Positions 45,430 to 54,161 of a DNA stretch of 64,000 bases are shown here, in pieces (the stretch's first letter is position 1; each line of letters opens with the position of its first letter). The notes under the pieces are model-generated. The model had not been told where the DNA came from. It searched no databases and saw nothing but the letters and a program-made list of their open reading frames with translations. The DNA comes from an uncultured Bacteroidales bacterium (GTDB taxonomy: Bacteria > Bacteroidota > Bacteroidia > Bacteroidales > UBA932), in NCBI GenBank assembly GCA_900316675.1, contig ONDR01000005.1, positions 66,321-130,320 of the forward strand, read 5' to 3'. Made by a program: the position numbers and the translations under genes.

Positions 45430-47211
45430 CTATTTGATAAAAGCGACGATTTCTCCCTTCTCTACATGCTCTCCCTGCTTGCCCATTACGGCCAGAACCT
45501 TGCCGTCTGCGGCGGGAAGAATCTCTTCCATTCCGTAGTAAGTCTGGACAAAGCCCATGGCTGTGCCTGCCTTAACGTCAGTACCGGCAACGGGAGCCTT
45601 GGAGTCATCGATAACATCTACCTGCCACAGCAGCTGGCCCTTAACGGGAGCCTGAACCGGAATAGCCTCCGGATGCTTTGCCATGAAGTCGTCCACATCA
45701 AACTTGGGCAGTTCTACAACGGGGCGAACCACGTTGATAGGAGCACCGGCCTTTGCGCGGAAGTCCTCAAGCTCTTTGTTGAAGCGCTCTTTTGCAATAC
45801 CGCTCTTGTAGTCGCGGTACTGGCGCTCGTGCATTGCGAACTCGAAGAGTTCTTCCTGATCCTGGCCTTCGTCCCAGCCTTCTTCCTTCATCATCTGCTG
45901 GAAGTGAGGGAGCTCGTCCGGATAGTTGTCCTGAGGGTTGCCTGTGCTGAATTCCAGACCCTTGCTCTTGGCAAGTTCTACGATTTCAGGAGCAAGCTTG
46001 CCGGGAAGCTGACCCATGTTGCCCAGAATCATTCCCCATGTATCCTTGTCAATTGTGCTCCAGCGAGGTTTGTCGCTAAGCATGTTGAACAGGTTCATCA
46101 GGGCGGTGTTCTTTACATACTGGCTGAAAGGAGTAACGAGCGGCGGGTAACCAAGGCGGGGCCATACGTACTCTACTTCCTCGAAGAGCTTGACCATAAG
46201 GGTGTCAAGAGACATCTCCGGGCGTCCGTGTGCGCGCTGTGCTGCGTTGATTGCGCCCTGGAAGCCCTTCAGGTCTGCCATCATGGAGCCCATCATACCG
46301 CCGGGAAGGCCGCAGCCTACCAGCAGCGATGTCATCTTTGCGTTGGAAGGATTGATCCAGTAGCCAAGGAAGTCGTCGATGAACTTCTGGGTCAGGCGCC
46401 TTACCTCCATGTAAGCGTCCATGTTCAGGTCCTTTACCAGGAAGCCGTCGGACTTGAGCATCTCGCGGATGGTAATTACATCCGGGTGAACCTTACCCCA
46501 TGAAAGAGGCTCGACAGCTACGTCCAGATAGTCCGCACCTGCACGGGCAACCTCCAGCATGGAAGCTGCAGAGAAGCCGGGACCGGTGTGGCCGTGGTAC
46601 TGAACCTTGATGTGAGGATATTTCTTCTTGATGTCGCGTACAAGCTCTCCAAGCACGTTGGGACGGCCGATGCCGGCCATGTCCTTAAGACAGATTTCGT
46701 CTGCACCGTACTCAACCACCTTGTCCACAATGCCCATATAGTACTCTACGGTATGAACGGGGGAGTGGGTGATGGAAAGTGCAACCTGTGAAATCATTCC
46801 GCCCTTCTTGGCACCAATTACGGAGCCCTTAAGGTTGCGGTGGTCGTTAAGACCGCAGAATGAACGTGCGATATCGGTGCCCTGTTTCTTCTTAACCTTG
46901 AACATAAGTTCGCGGACGTCGTTCGGAACAGGATTCATACGCAATGCGTTAAGGCCTCTTTCCAGCATGTGTGTCTGGATACCGGCCTTGTGGAAGGGGG
47001 CAGTCCAACGCCTCACGGCGATGTTAGGGTTCTCTCCGAAGAGGAGGTTTACCTGTTCGAAGGCACCACCGTTTGTCTCTACACGGTCAAAGCATCCCAT
47101 GTCGATGATGGCCGGTGCAACTTCTTCAAGCTGGTCAACCCTGGGCACGTATTTGCCGGATGACTGCCACATATCCCTGTAAACCAGGGAGAATTTTATT
47201 TCTTTTGCCAT
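45430..47211 (-). CDS. Carboxyltransferase (OadA/PycB-type) with a lysine-less biotinyl domain
   Basis: A 593-residue protein of the pyruvate carboxylase/oxaloacetate decarboxylase carboxyltransferase family. Metal and catalytic positions fit: RDxxQS at 12-17 (YRDMWQS), CLKDMAG with the carbamylated-type Lys176, and the metal-binding HGH at 206-208. Residues about 515-593 form a biotinyl/lipoyl-like domain, but where biotin carriers have AMKM this one reads TYYGMEE (about 557-563) with no lysine. Biotin must therefore come from another protein, or the domain is structural. The frame opens 15 codons further up; ATG 47211 gives the family start MAKEIKFSLVYRD. A Dcu carrier gene diverges from it, consistent with C4-dicarboxylate metabolism. 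Confidence 0.85.
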   Translation of the reverse strand: MAKEIKFSLVYRDMWQSSGKYVPRVDQLEEVAPAIIDMGCFDRVETNGGAFEQVNLLFGENPNIAVRRWTAPFHKAGIQTHMLERGLNALRMNPVPNDVRELMFKVKKKQGTDIARSFCGLNDHRNLKGSVIGAKKGGMISQVALSITHSPVHTVEYYMGIVDKVVEYGADEICLKDMAGIGRPNVLGELVRDIKKKYPHIKVQYHGHTGPGFSAASMLEVARAGADYLDVAVEPLSWGKVHPDVITIREMLKSDGFLVKDLNMDAYMEVRRLTQKFIDDFLGYWINPSNAKMTSLLVGCGLPGGMMGSMMADLKGFQGAINAAQRAHGRPEMSLDTLMVKLFEEVEYVWPRLGYPPLVTPFSQYVKNTALMNLFNMLSDKPRWSTIDKDTWGMILGNMGQLPGKLAPEIVELAKSKGLEFSTGNPQDNYPDELPHFQQMMKEEGWDEGQDQEELFEFAMHERQYRDYKSGIAKERFNKELEDFRAKAGAPINVVRPVVELPKFDVDDFMAKHPEAIPVQAPVKGQLLWQVDVIDDSKAPVAGTDVKAGTAMGFVQTYYGMEEILPAADGKVLAVMGKQGEHVEKGEIVAFIK

Positions 47212-47231
47212 ATTTCTTTTATTAGGAACTG

Positions 47232-47239
47232 CAAAGTTA
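47232..47239 (-). promoter_or_regulatory. -7 element of the carboxyltransferase gene
   Basis: Minus strand TAACTTTG, 20 nt before ATG 47211. It falls inside the open upstream extension of the frame and so supports the shorter protein. Confidence 0.45.
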
Positions 47240-47300
47240 TAGAAAATCCGATACAAATAAAAATTAACAACTGCAATAGTGGGTTTTCGAAAGTTTTATG

Positions 47301-47308
47301 TATATTTG
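47301..47308 (+). promoter_or_regulatory. -7 element of the Dcu-asparaginase-porin run
   Basis: TATATTTG, 29 nt before the ATG at 47338. No clear -33 box, which may indicate dependence on an activator. Confidence 0.45.
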
Positions 47309-47337
47309 TAAAACGTTTTATAAAAAACAATGTCTGT

Positions 47338-48672
47338 ATGGATACATTAATGCTGTTCCTTCAGCTGGCTGTTGTTCTGGCCATGATCTTCTTCGGTGCC
47401 CGTAAAGGCGGACTGGGAATGGGAATCTACGGCACGGTGGGCGTGGCCATTCTGGTATTCTGTTTCGGCTGCCAGCCGGGTGACACTCCCATTGATGTGA
47501 TGATGATTATCCTTGCCGTAATTACGGCATCATCCTGCCTTCAGGCGGCAGGGGGACTGGATTTCATGGTAGATGTCGCCGCCCGCTTCCTTCGTAAGCA
47601 TCCATCACAAATTACATATTACGGACCTTTGACAACGTGGCTGCTCTGCATACTTGCCGGCACGGCACACACCTGCTATGCCCTTCTGCCCATCATTTCA
47701 GAGATCGCGACCCGTGCTAAAATCCGCCCGGAAAGGCCCCTTTCCGTCGCAACCATAGCCGCATCGTTGGGTATTACCGGTTCTCCGGTATCTGCCGCCA
47801 CGGTTGCCGTACTGTCCGATGGCTTGCTTGGCGGGCATGGAATAGGCATGAAGGATATTCTTCTTGTAACCATCCCTGCATCAATTATTTCCATACTGGT
47901 CGCTGCATTTGTTCAGAACCATGTAGGTAAGCCTCTTGAGGAAGATCCGGAATACCAGCGCAGACTTAAAGAAGGCCTTATAGAGCCGGACACGATGCCG
48001 GCAGGGGAGACCGTAGAAGAGAAAAAGGCTTCTCCTTATGCAAAAAGGGCCGTTGCCGTTTTCCTTTGCGGCGTAGTTGTGGTGGCCCTGCTGGGCAGTT
48101 TCCCGTCCTGGAGACCGCTAAATTCGGCAGGCTCGCCAATGTCCATGAATCCTATAATTGAAATGGTGATGATGGTAATTGCCGCACTGATCCTGATTGT
48201 TGGCAAGGCGGACGTCAAGGCCGCAGTCAAGGGAAACATTTTCTCTGCGGGAATGACGGCTATGATTTCCATCTTTGGTATTGCCTGGATGGGCAGCACC
48301 TTCTTTAACCATAACCAGGAGGCCATTACAGGTGCGGTGCAGGGCATGTTCACCCAGTATCCCATACTGTTTGCAGTGGCATTGTTCATCTTCAGTATCC
48401 TGCTATTCTCCCAGGCGGTTACCGTCAAGACCTTGTATCCTGTGGGCATAAGCCTTGGCATCCCGCCCATGCTTCTTCTTGCAATGTTCCCTGCGGTGAA
48501 CGGATACTTCTTCCTGCCTACTTACCCCACAGAGGTTGCTGCCATAGGCTTTGACCGTACCGGCACAACCAAGATAGGCAAGTTTGTCATAAACCACTCC
48601 TTCCAGCTGTCCGGCTTTATCACAACCATAGTATCCATAGTGGTAGGATTACTCTTAATCAGCATAATGTAA
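47338..48672 (+). CDS. dcuB: Anaerobic C4-dicarboxylate transporter, Dcu family
   Basis: A 444-residue inner membrane carrier of the DcuA/DcuB family, which exchanges fumarate, malate or aspartate for succinate in anaerobes. Recognisable segments are GARKGGLGMGIYG at the N-terminus, LAGTAHTCYALLPIISEIA, and SLGITGSPVSAATV. DcuA and DcuB cannot be separated with confidence here. Together with the downstream asparaginase, it suggests uptake of aspartate released in the periplasm and export of succinate. The asparaginase gene follows by 21 nt. Confidence 0.92.
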   Translation: MDTLMLFLQLAVVLAMIFFGARKGGLGMGIYGTVGVAILVFCFGCQPGDTPIDVMMIILAVITASSCLQAAGGLDFMVDVAARFLRKHPSQITYYGPLTTWLLCILAGTAHTCYALLPIISEIATRAKIRPERPLSVATIAASLGITGSPVSAATVAVLSDGLLGGHGIGMKDILLVTIPASIISILVAAFVQNHVGKPLEEDPEYQRRLKEGLIEPDTMPAGETVEEKKASPYAKRAVAVFLCGVVVVALLGSFPSWRPLNSAGSPMSMNPIIEMVMMVIAALILIVGKADVKAAVKGNIFSAGMTAMISIFGIAWMGSTFFNHNQEAITGAVQGMFTQYPILFAVALFIFSILLFSQAVTVKTLYPVGISLGIPPMLLLAMFPAVNGYFFLPTYPTEVAAIGFDRTGTTKIGKFVINHSFQLSGFITTIVSIVVGLLLISIM

Positions 48673-48693
48673 AAACCATTTACACATAATCTT

Positions 48694-49746
48694 ATGAGAC
48701 ACATTAAATTAATCACAGCCCTTGCGCTGACTCTGTGCTTAAGCTTTACGCTTGTGGCAAAACCCAAGATCCGCATCATAGCTACCGGTGGAACAATCGC
48801 CGGTGTTAGTGCAACCTCTGCCTCTTCTGCATACACAGCCGGCCAGGTGGGTATCCAGACCCTCATCGACGCCGTGCCGCAGATCCTTCAGCTTGCCGAC
48901 ATTTCCGGAGAGCAGCTTGTAAACATCGGCTCACAGGATATGAACGACGAAGTTTGGCTCAAACTGGCCAAGCGCATCAATGTCCTTTTGAACGAAGAAG
49001 GTTATGACGGTATTGTCATCACTCACGGAACAGACACTATGGAAGAAACCGCTTACTTCCTGAATCTTACCGTAAAGAGCGACAAACCTGTTATTCTGGC
49101 AGGTTCAATGCGTCCTTCAAATGCTATCAGCGCAGATGGTCCCGCCAACCTTTACAATGCAGTTGCAGCTGCAGTTTCACCTGCCTGCAAGGGCATGGGC
49201 GTACTTTGCTGCATGAACAATCAGCTGCTTGATGCAAAGACAGTAATCAAAACACACACAATTGATTGCGACACCTTCGAGGGCGGTCCTTCCGGCATCA
49301 TCGGTTACATTTACAACGGCGAGGCTCACATTCTTCAGGCTCCCATGAACAAGCATACCAAAGAATCAGAGTTCGACGTTACCAAGCTTGACAAACTCCC
49401 CAAGGTGGGCATCGTTTACGGTTATGCAAATGCTTCACCCCTGCCCATGCAGGCCTTTGTAGATGCCAAATTCGACGGTATCGTACTGGCCGGCGTAGGT
49501 GACGGAAACTTCTATAAAGATGTATTCGAGGTTGCCGTAAAGGCTCAGAACCAGGGCATACAGATTGTACGTTCCAGCCGCTGCCCCACAGGTCCTACCT
49601 GCCTTAACAGCGAGGTTGACGATGCCAAGTATCATTTTGTGGCAGCCCTTGACCTTAACCCCCAGAAAGCACGCGTACTGCTGATGCTGGCTCTTACCAA
49701 GACCCACAACTGGCAGGAGATTCAGGAATTCTTCATGAAATACTAA
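48694..49746 (+). CDS. ansB: Periplasmic type II L-asparaginase
   Basis: Hydrolyses asparagine to aspartate and ammonia. The 350-residue protein has a signal peptide (about residues 1-22, ending LVA-K), the first catalytic motif ATGGTIAG with nucleophile Thr34, and the second motif HGTDTMEE with Thr113-Asp114. ILAGSMRPSNAISADGP matches the periplasmic high-affinity class. Its position between a C4-dicarboxylate carrier and a porin gene argues for asparagine catabolism feeding fumarate respiration. Confidence 0.96.
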   Translation: MRHIKLITALALTLCLSFTLVAKPKIRIIATGGTIAGVSATSASSAYTAGQVGIQTLIDAVPQILQLADISGEQLVNIGSQDMNDEVWLKLAKRINVLLNEEGYDGIVITHGTDTMEETAYFLNLTVKSDKPVILAGSMRPSNAISADGPANLYNAVAAAVSPACKGMGVLCCMNNQLLDAKTVIKTHTIDCDTFEGGPSGIIGYIYNGEAHILQAPMNKHTKESEFDVTKLDKLPKVGIVYGYANASPLPMQAFVDAKFDGIVLAGVGDGNFYKDVFEVAVKAQNQGIQIVRSSRCPTGPTCLNSEVDDAKYHFVAALDLNPQKARVLLMLALTKTHNWQEIQEFFMKY

Positions 49747-49758
49747 TCCAAAACTTAT

Positions 49759-50916
49759 ATGAAAAAATTACTATCGATTTTTGCCTTTGCGGCTTTGTCT
49801 CTGACGGCTTTCGGCCAGGGTGGCAATACCGGTACCGGAGGCAATGACGGTGACTACAAGTCACTGTCAGAGAGAGTCCTCAATCTGGAAAAGAAGACAG
49901 AGGCCTTCAACGTTTATCTTAACTATGCTGCCAGCTACCAGATGGGCAAGACTACCGGCGGTGACTGGAATTCTGCCTTCCGCGCAAAGCAGCTCCGCCT
50001 TGAGATTAAGGGTCAGTTTGGAGAGCATCTTACCTATCGTCTCCGCCACAGGCTTAACAAGAGCAATGCGGCAATGAGTGAAGAGAACTTTGCCAAGGCT
50101 ACCGATATTATGATGATGGGCTGGAAGTTCAACGACTACGTAACCCTGATGGGCGGTAAAATGTGCCAGTTCTGGGGCGGCTTCGAGTTTGACGAAAACC
50201 CTATGTACATTTACCAGTACTCAGACTTCATAGACTGCATGGACAACTTCCTCCCCGGCGTTGCCCTGGCATTCTATCCTGCAAAGGGTCATGAGATTGT
50301 GCTGAACGTAACCAATTCATACAGCGGCAAATTTATCGACGAGTATGGCGCCGGCGCCGTTACTGCAGACGGAAAGCTCCTGAAGGCATCGAACCATCCG
50401 CTTTCATACCTGATCAACTGGAATGGAAACATGTTTGATGGCCTTATCTCAACCCGTTGGGCTACAGGTATTTATAATCAGGCCAAGGGCTATACTGACA
50501 AGATGGTTACCCTGGGCCAGTCATTGAATCTGCCCAAGTTCCAGATCTACTTTGATTATATGGGTGCATGGGAAGGCCTTGACCGCCTTAAGATAGCTAC
50601 TGCCGAACTTGGCGGCGGTTACCAGACCGACGTTCGCTACCAGACCTTCGTTGCAAAGGCCAACTGGCAGTTCGCAGAGGGCTTCAACCTTATGGCAAAG
50701 GGTATGTACGAGACAACCCATACCAAGGATCTTGGAACCTTCCGCAAGTCATATGGTTATATCGGTGCCCTGGAATACTATCCGCTTAAGGATCAGGACC
50801 TTCGTTTCTTCCTCGCTTATGTAGGACGTAAATTCAAGTACAGCAGGATCAATACTCCTGATTACAATACCAATCGTATTGAACTTGGCTTCATGTTCCG
50901 CATAAAAGCGTACTAA
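49759..50916 (+). CDS. Outer membrane porin, OprO/OprP-like
   Basis: A 385-residue protein with a signal peptide (residues 1-19, LTAFG-Q), a short coiled-coil-like segment (SLSERVLNLEKKTEAF) and then a beta-barrel pattern with many alternating aromatic residues; it ends in a strand with LGFMFRIKAY. It resembles the phosphate-selective porin O/P family by layout. In this operon the likely cargo is asparagine, aspartate or other small anions rather than phosphate. It follows ansB by 12 nt. Confidence 0.75.
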   Translation: MKKLLSIFAFAALSLTAFGQGGNTGTGGNDGDYKSLSERVLNLEKKTEAFNVYLNYAASYQMGKTTGGDWNSAFRAKQLRLEIKGQFGEHLTYRLRHRLNKSNAAMSEENFAKATDIMMMGWKFNDYVTLMGGKMCQFWGGFEFDENPMYIYQYSDFIDCMDNFLPGVALAFYPAKGHEIVLNVTNSYSGKFIDEYGAGAVTADGKLLKASNHPLSYLINWNGNMFDGLISTRWATGIYNQAKGYTDKMVTLGQSLNLPKFQIYFDYMGAWEGLDRLKIATAELGGGYQTDVRYQTFVAKANWQFAEGFNLMAKGMYETTHTKDLGTFRKSYGYIGALEYYPLKDQDLRFFLAYVGRKFKYSRINTPDYNTNRIELGFMFRIKAY

Positions 50917-50919
50917 AAA

Positions 50920-50950
50920 TTTGGAGACTGCAAAAATTTAACTATCTTTG
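50920..50950 (+). promoter_or_regulatory. Promoter of tRNA-His
   Basis: TTTG (50920-50923), 19-nt spacer, TATCTTTG (50943-50950), then the tRNA 5' end at 50964. Excellent consensus match, so the tRNA has its own promoter. Confidence 0.7.
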
Positions 50951-50963
50951 CGGTCCCAAACAT

Positions 50964-51037
50964 GGTGAGTGTAGTTCAGTTGGTAGAGCATCGGATTGTG
51001 GTTCCGAGTGTCGTGGGTTCGAGCCCCATCACTCACC
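50964..51037 (+). tRNA. tRNA-His (anticodon GTG)
   Basis: Encoded G-1 pairs with discriminator C73, the identity element for histidine. Acceptor GTGAGTG/CACTCAC, anticodon loop TTGTGGT, T-loop TTCGAGC. No encoded CCA. Confidence 0.96.
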
Positions 51038-51041
51038 CCTT

Positions 51042-51073
51042 AAAAAAGCTGGCTTTTCGGCCAGCTTTTTTTT
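51042..51073. terminator. Bidirectional terminator after tRNA-His
   Basis: A-tract plus AGCTGGC, 6-nt loop, GCCAGCT plus T-tract. It also contains the stop codon of the convergent NigD-like gene. Confidence 0.9.
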
Positions 51074-51743
51074 ATATTGTCCCTTCGGTGGATTTTTCTA
51101 CGATTTCGTAGTCGCCGGTCTTTTCTGAATACTGATACCAGGACCAGAGAATCTTGACGTTAATCTGATCTTTCCCCTTGGGAATGATAGAGCTGATGGG
51201 AACAGAGAAATAAGTGCTGCCGCTAATGTGGTCGGGACTGGTACCGGATTCACCGTTACCATTGTGACGCAGCTGGAAAACAAGGTTATTGTCATCTGAC
51301 TGGTCCTGCATAAGCACAAGGTTAAGAATGTGCTTGGTTTCAGAGTCCTTCTTATACATAATGCCCACATTCATATTAAGGTAACCGCCGGCATACCAGG
51401 CGCTGCCCAGATGAATGGGTTCATGGCCAAGGGCTTCGTCATCCTCTATGGCACTTGAAAGAATAACATTTTTGCGGAGCACCCTAACCCAGTCTTTAAG
51501 TTCAATCTCGTACTTGTTAGGGGCAAGTTCCTTAAGAAGATCGCAATAAAAATACAGTCTTTCGTTTACGTCATAGCCCTCTTTGCAGCTGGCCTTTGTA
51601 ATTGTCAAAACAAGACCTTCGTCCGTATAAAGGCTGTTGCCAACAAGGTCTCCCATGGAAGTGAGGCCATGAAGGACGGTATTATCTTTTTTACATGCCA
51701 CCAGGCTAAGGGCGATGGCTATGACCGACAGAAACTTTTTCAT
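51072..51743 (-). CDS. NigD-like lipoprotein
   Basis: A 223-residue protein with lipobox Cys17 (SLVAC-K). The mature part has an N-terminal small domain with TDEGLVLTITKA and a C-terminal beta sandwich with GGYLNMNVGIMY and NLVFQLRHN, the pattern of NigD-like proteins of Bacteroidota. Function of that family is unknown. It follows the Fur-family gene by 2 nt and should be regulated together with it. Confidence 0.7.
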   Translation of the reverse strand: MKKFLSVIAIALSLVACKKDNTVLHGLTSMGDLVGNSLYTDEGLVLTITKASCKEGYDVNERLYFYCDLLKELAPNKYEIELKDWVRVLRKNVILSSAIEDDEALGHEPIHLGSAWYAGGYLNMNVGIMYKKDSETKHILNLVLMQDQSDDNNLVFQLRHNGNGESGTSPDHISGSTYFSVPISSIIPKGKDQINVKILWSWYQYSEKTGDYEIVEKSTEGTI

Positions 51744-51745
51744 CT

Positions 51746-52192
51746 TTACTGCTTTTTGTTTGGTCTGGCAAGTATCACAATATCAACCCCCTCCACCTTG
51801 TAACCCCTGAAGCGCTTCTTGCCAAGGCGCTCGTGTACAAGATCCAGCATCTCGTCAACAGGAAGATCCCTGAAGGTATGGTTTGCAACATCGTACATGT
51901 GCAGGTGGCGGCTTGAACAAACGTCAAAATACATCTTGTTGTTTGCGCTTAGCCTGTATTTGTATATGCCGCACAGGGCCAGTTGGGCCAGGATGTTGTA
52001 AACGGACGAAGGCGTAACCTTGACGGTAGAGTTTGCCCGAATATACTCCGTAACCATATCTGCGCTGGCATGGACCAGGGCCGCCATGGCGGCATGGACT
52101 GCAAGCCTCTGGGATGTGGCCTTCAGGTTGCGCTTGCGAAGCATGGACTTGAATTCCTCTAGGGAGGGTATAGGCGGGAATGAATTGGGCAT
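51746..52192 (-). CDS. Fur-family transcriptional regulator lacking zinc cysteines
   Basis: A 148-residue winged-helix regulator. LKATSQRLAVHAAM, HASADMVTEYI and SSVYNILAQLALCGI correspond to the Fur DNA-binding domain (normally H-P-T-A-D and S-x-x-T-V-Y-R-x-L). The dimerisation half is present (RHLHMYDVANHTF, FRGYKVEGVDIVI), but the structural-zinc CxxC pairs are absent: YDVAN replaces CxxCG and the C-terminus has no cysteines. The closest functional guess is PerR-like, given the divergent trxB, but metal sensing by the usual sites is doubtful. Confidence 0.82.
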   Translation of the reverse strand: MPNSFPPIPSLEEFKSMLRKRNLKATSQRLAVHAAMAALVHASADMVTEYIRANSTVKVTPSSVYNILAQLALCGIYKYRLSANNKMYFDVCSSRHLHMYDVANHTFRDLPVDEMLDLVHERLGKKRFRGYKVEGVDIVILARPNKKQ

Positions 52193-52213
52193 ACTGACCT
52201 GTTACTAATGAGA

Positions 52214-52221
52214 CAAAGTTA
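52214..52221 (-). promoter_or_regulatory. -7 element of the Fur-NigD pair
   Basis: Minus strand TAACTTTG, 21 nt before the ATG at 52192. It lies 31 nt from the divergent trxB -7 box, so one regulator bound between them could act on both. Confidence 0.45.
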
Positions 52222-52228
52222 CATATAA

Positions 52229-52260
52229 TTTCCAAAAATCCGAACAGATTCGTATATTTG
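52229..52260 (+). promoter_or_regulatory. Promoter of trxB
   Basis: TTTC (52229-52232), 20-nt spacer, TATATTTG (52253-52260). The -33 box has one mismatch. ATG 52282 is 21 nt downstream. Confidence 0.5.
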
Positions 52261-52281
52261 CAGATTGCAAGAAATGTTTTT

Positions 52282-53211
52282 ATGGACAACATCAGGAATT
52301 GTGTAATAATAGGATCCGGTCCTGCAGGCTACACGGCCGCTATTTATGCGTCCCGTGCCGGTCTGGAGCCCCTTTTATATGAGGGTCTGGAACCCGGAGG
52401 CCAGCTTCTGACCACAACGGTCATAGAGAACTTTCCCGGCTTCCCCAAGGGCGCGGATGCCGCAACCCTTATGGCCGATATGAGGGATCAGGCTCTTCGC
52501 TTCGGAACGGAAATCCGTTCCGGTCTCATTGTCGATGCTGCCCTTGACGCTCATCCTTTTGTACTTAAGGACGATGCCGGCAGGACTGTGACTGCAAAGA
52601 CCGTAATCATCGCCACAGGTGCATCGGCAAAGTATCTTGGCCTTCCTTCAGAAACGCAGTACCGCGGAATGGGCGTATCTGCATGCGCAACCTGCGACGG
52701 CTTTTTCTACCGTGGCAAGGACGTTGCCGTAGTGGGCGGCGGAGATACTGCTTGCGAAGAAGCAGTATATCTTTCCAATCTGTGCCGTAAGGTTTACATG
52801 ATTGTAAGGCGTGATGTATTTCGTGCTTCAAAGGCGATGCAAGAGAAAGTTTTCGCCCGTCAGAACATAGAAATTTTGTGGAACTGCAACACCCAGGAGG
52901 TACTTGGAGACGGTGCCGGTGTTACAGGAGCTCGCCTTCTTCGCAAGGATGGTAAGGTTTTTGATATAGCAATTGACGGCTTTTTCCTTGCAATTGGTCA
53001 TCATCCCAATTCAGAACTGTTTGCAAAGTACCTGCAGACAGATCAGGATGGCTACATTGTAGCAGAAGCAGGCTCGTCCCGTACAGCAGTCCCCGGGGTG
53101 TTTGCCGCAGGAGACATCAGGGACAGAAATTACCGCCAGGCGGTTACAGCCGCCGCATCGGGCTGCCAGGCAGCCCTGGACGCAGAACGCTTCCTGGCCA
53201 CGCTTAAATAA
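52282..53211 (+). CDS. trxB: Thioredoxin reductase
   Basis: FAD enzyme that passes electrons from NADPH to thioredoxin. The 309-residue protein has the FAD-binding IIGSGPAGYTAA at the N-terminus, the redox-active CATC at residues 135-138, an NADPH site GGGDTACEEA and the C-terminal FAD motif AAGDIRD. The NADPH domain has the usual arginine-rich VRRD. The frame is open eight codons upstream; ATG 52282 is preferred because of the promoter position. bamD follows after 8 nt. Confidence 0.96.
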   Translation: MDNIRNCVIIGSGPAGYTAAIYASRAGLEPLLYEGLEPGGQLLTTTVIENFPGFPKGADAATLMADMRDQALRFGTEIRSGLIVDAALDAHPFVLKDDAGRTVTAKTVIIATGASAKYLGLPSETQYRGMGVSACATCDGFFYRGKDVAVVGGGDTACEEAVYLSNLCRKVYMIVRRDVFRASKAMQEKVFARQNIEILWNCNTQEVLGDGAGVTGARLLRKDGKVFDIAIDGFFLAIGHHPNSELFAKYLQTDQDGYIVAEAGSSRTAVPGVFAAGDIRDRNYRQAVTAAASGCQAALDAERFLATLK

Positions 53212-53219
53212 ATTAAGAA

Positions 53220-54086
53220 ATGATAAAGAAATTATTCCTCTTTCTGGCCATTGCCGCAGCAGTTGCAGCATGCTCATCCAAATTTGATGCATTGCTAATG
53301 AGCAACGACGTAGATGCCAAGTACGATGCCGCCTTCAATTACTTCAATTCAGGCAAGTATCGCAAGGCTGCCAGTTTGTTCGAGTCACTGTCGGTAATGA
53401 CAACCGGAACGGAGCGCGACGACACCGTCCAGTTCTACTGGGGACTCAGCAACTACAAGAACAAGGACTACTATACAGCAGAGGCAAACTTCTCTAAGTT
53501 TGTCAACAACTTCCCCCGCAGCGCCTTCTCTTCAGAGGCAAGGTTCATGCGCATAGACTGCCTTTACCGTTCTACCCTTAGGTACGAGCTTGACCAGATT
53601 CCTACATATACCGCAATCAATGCAATTGACGAGTATCTTAGGGATTATCCCAACGAAGGCAGGGCAAGCGAGTGTATTGCAATGTCCAAGACCCTGAACG
53701 ACCGTCTTGACAAGAAGGCCTTCGAAAACGCAAAGCTCTATTATAAGATGGAGGATTTCAAGGCATCCCGCGTGGCTTTCAAGAATATCATCAAGAATGA
53801 TCCTGATAACATTTACCGCGAGGATATCCTTTACTATATTGCCATGTCTTCTTACAAGTATGCTAAGAACAGTATTCCGGGCAAGCAGAAGGAAAGATAT
53901 CTTGATTTCATTGATGATTATCTGAACTTTATTGGCGAGATTCCGGATTCTCCTTACCGCAAAGAGCTGAATGCCATGTATTTGCGCGCCCAGAGGGCCG
54001 TCGGCAAGGCTGTTGGAGAAGACGCAACCGACAAGATGAAGGACAAGGACTTCGAGCGTGAAAGAAAGGCCGCTGCAAAAAAATAG
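53220..54086 (+). CDS. bamD: Outer membrane assembly lipoprotein BamD
   Basis: A 288-residue BAM-complex lipoprotein with lipobox Cys18 (VAAC-S). The mature part is a TPR-like array: YDAAFNYFNSGKYRKAASLFESL, then FYWGLSNYKNKDYYTAEANFSKF, then KLYYKMEDFKASRVAF. Length and repeat spacing match BamD/YfiO. It works with BamA, encoded 7 kb downstream. It follows trxB closely and precedes rpoZ by 75 nt; the spacer carries a weak TGTTCT/AGAACA inverted repeat. Confidence 0.95.
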   Translation: MIKKLFLFLAIAAAVAACSSKFDALLMSNDVDAKYDAAFNYFNSGKYRKAASLFESLSVMTTGTERDDTVQFYWGLSNYKNKDYYTAEANFSKFVNNFPRSAFSSEARFMRIDCLYRSTLRYELDQIPTYTAINAIDEYLRDYPNEGRASECIAMSKTLNDRLDKKAFENAKLYYKMEDFKASRVAFKNIIKNDPDNIYREDILYYIAMSSYKYAKNSIPGKQKERYLDFIDDYLNFIGEIPDSPYRKELNAMYLRAQRAVGKAVGEDATDKMKDKDFERERKAAAKK

Positions 54087-54161
54087 TCCGTCCCCTTTGA
54101 AAAATTTTGAAACTTTTTGAAATGTTCTCCCGGTATATGAAGGTAGAACAATAATAAAGAT

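Noticed and set aside
54123..54150. Operator-like TGTTCT/AGAACA inverted repeat before rpoZ
   Set aside because: Short arms with a 16-nt centre and no second copy elsewhere in the window; likely chance.
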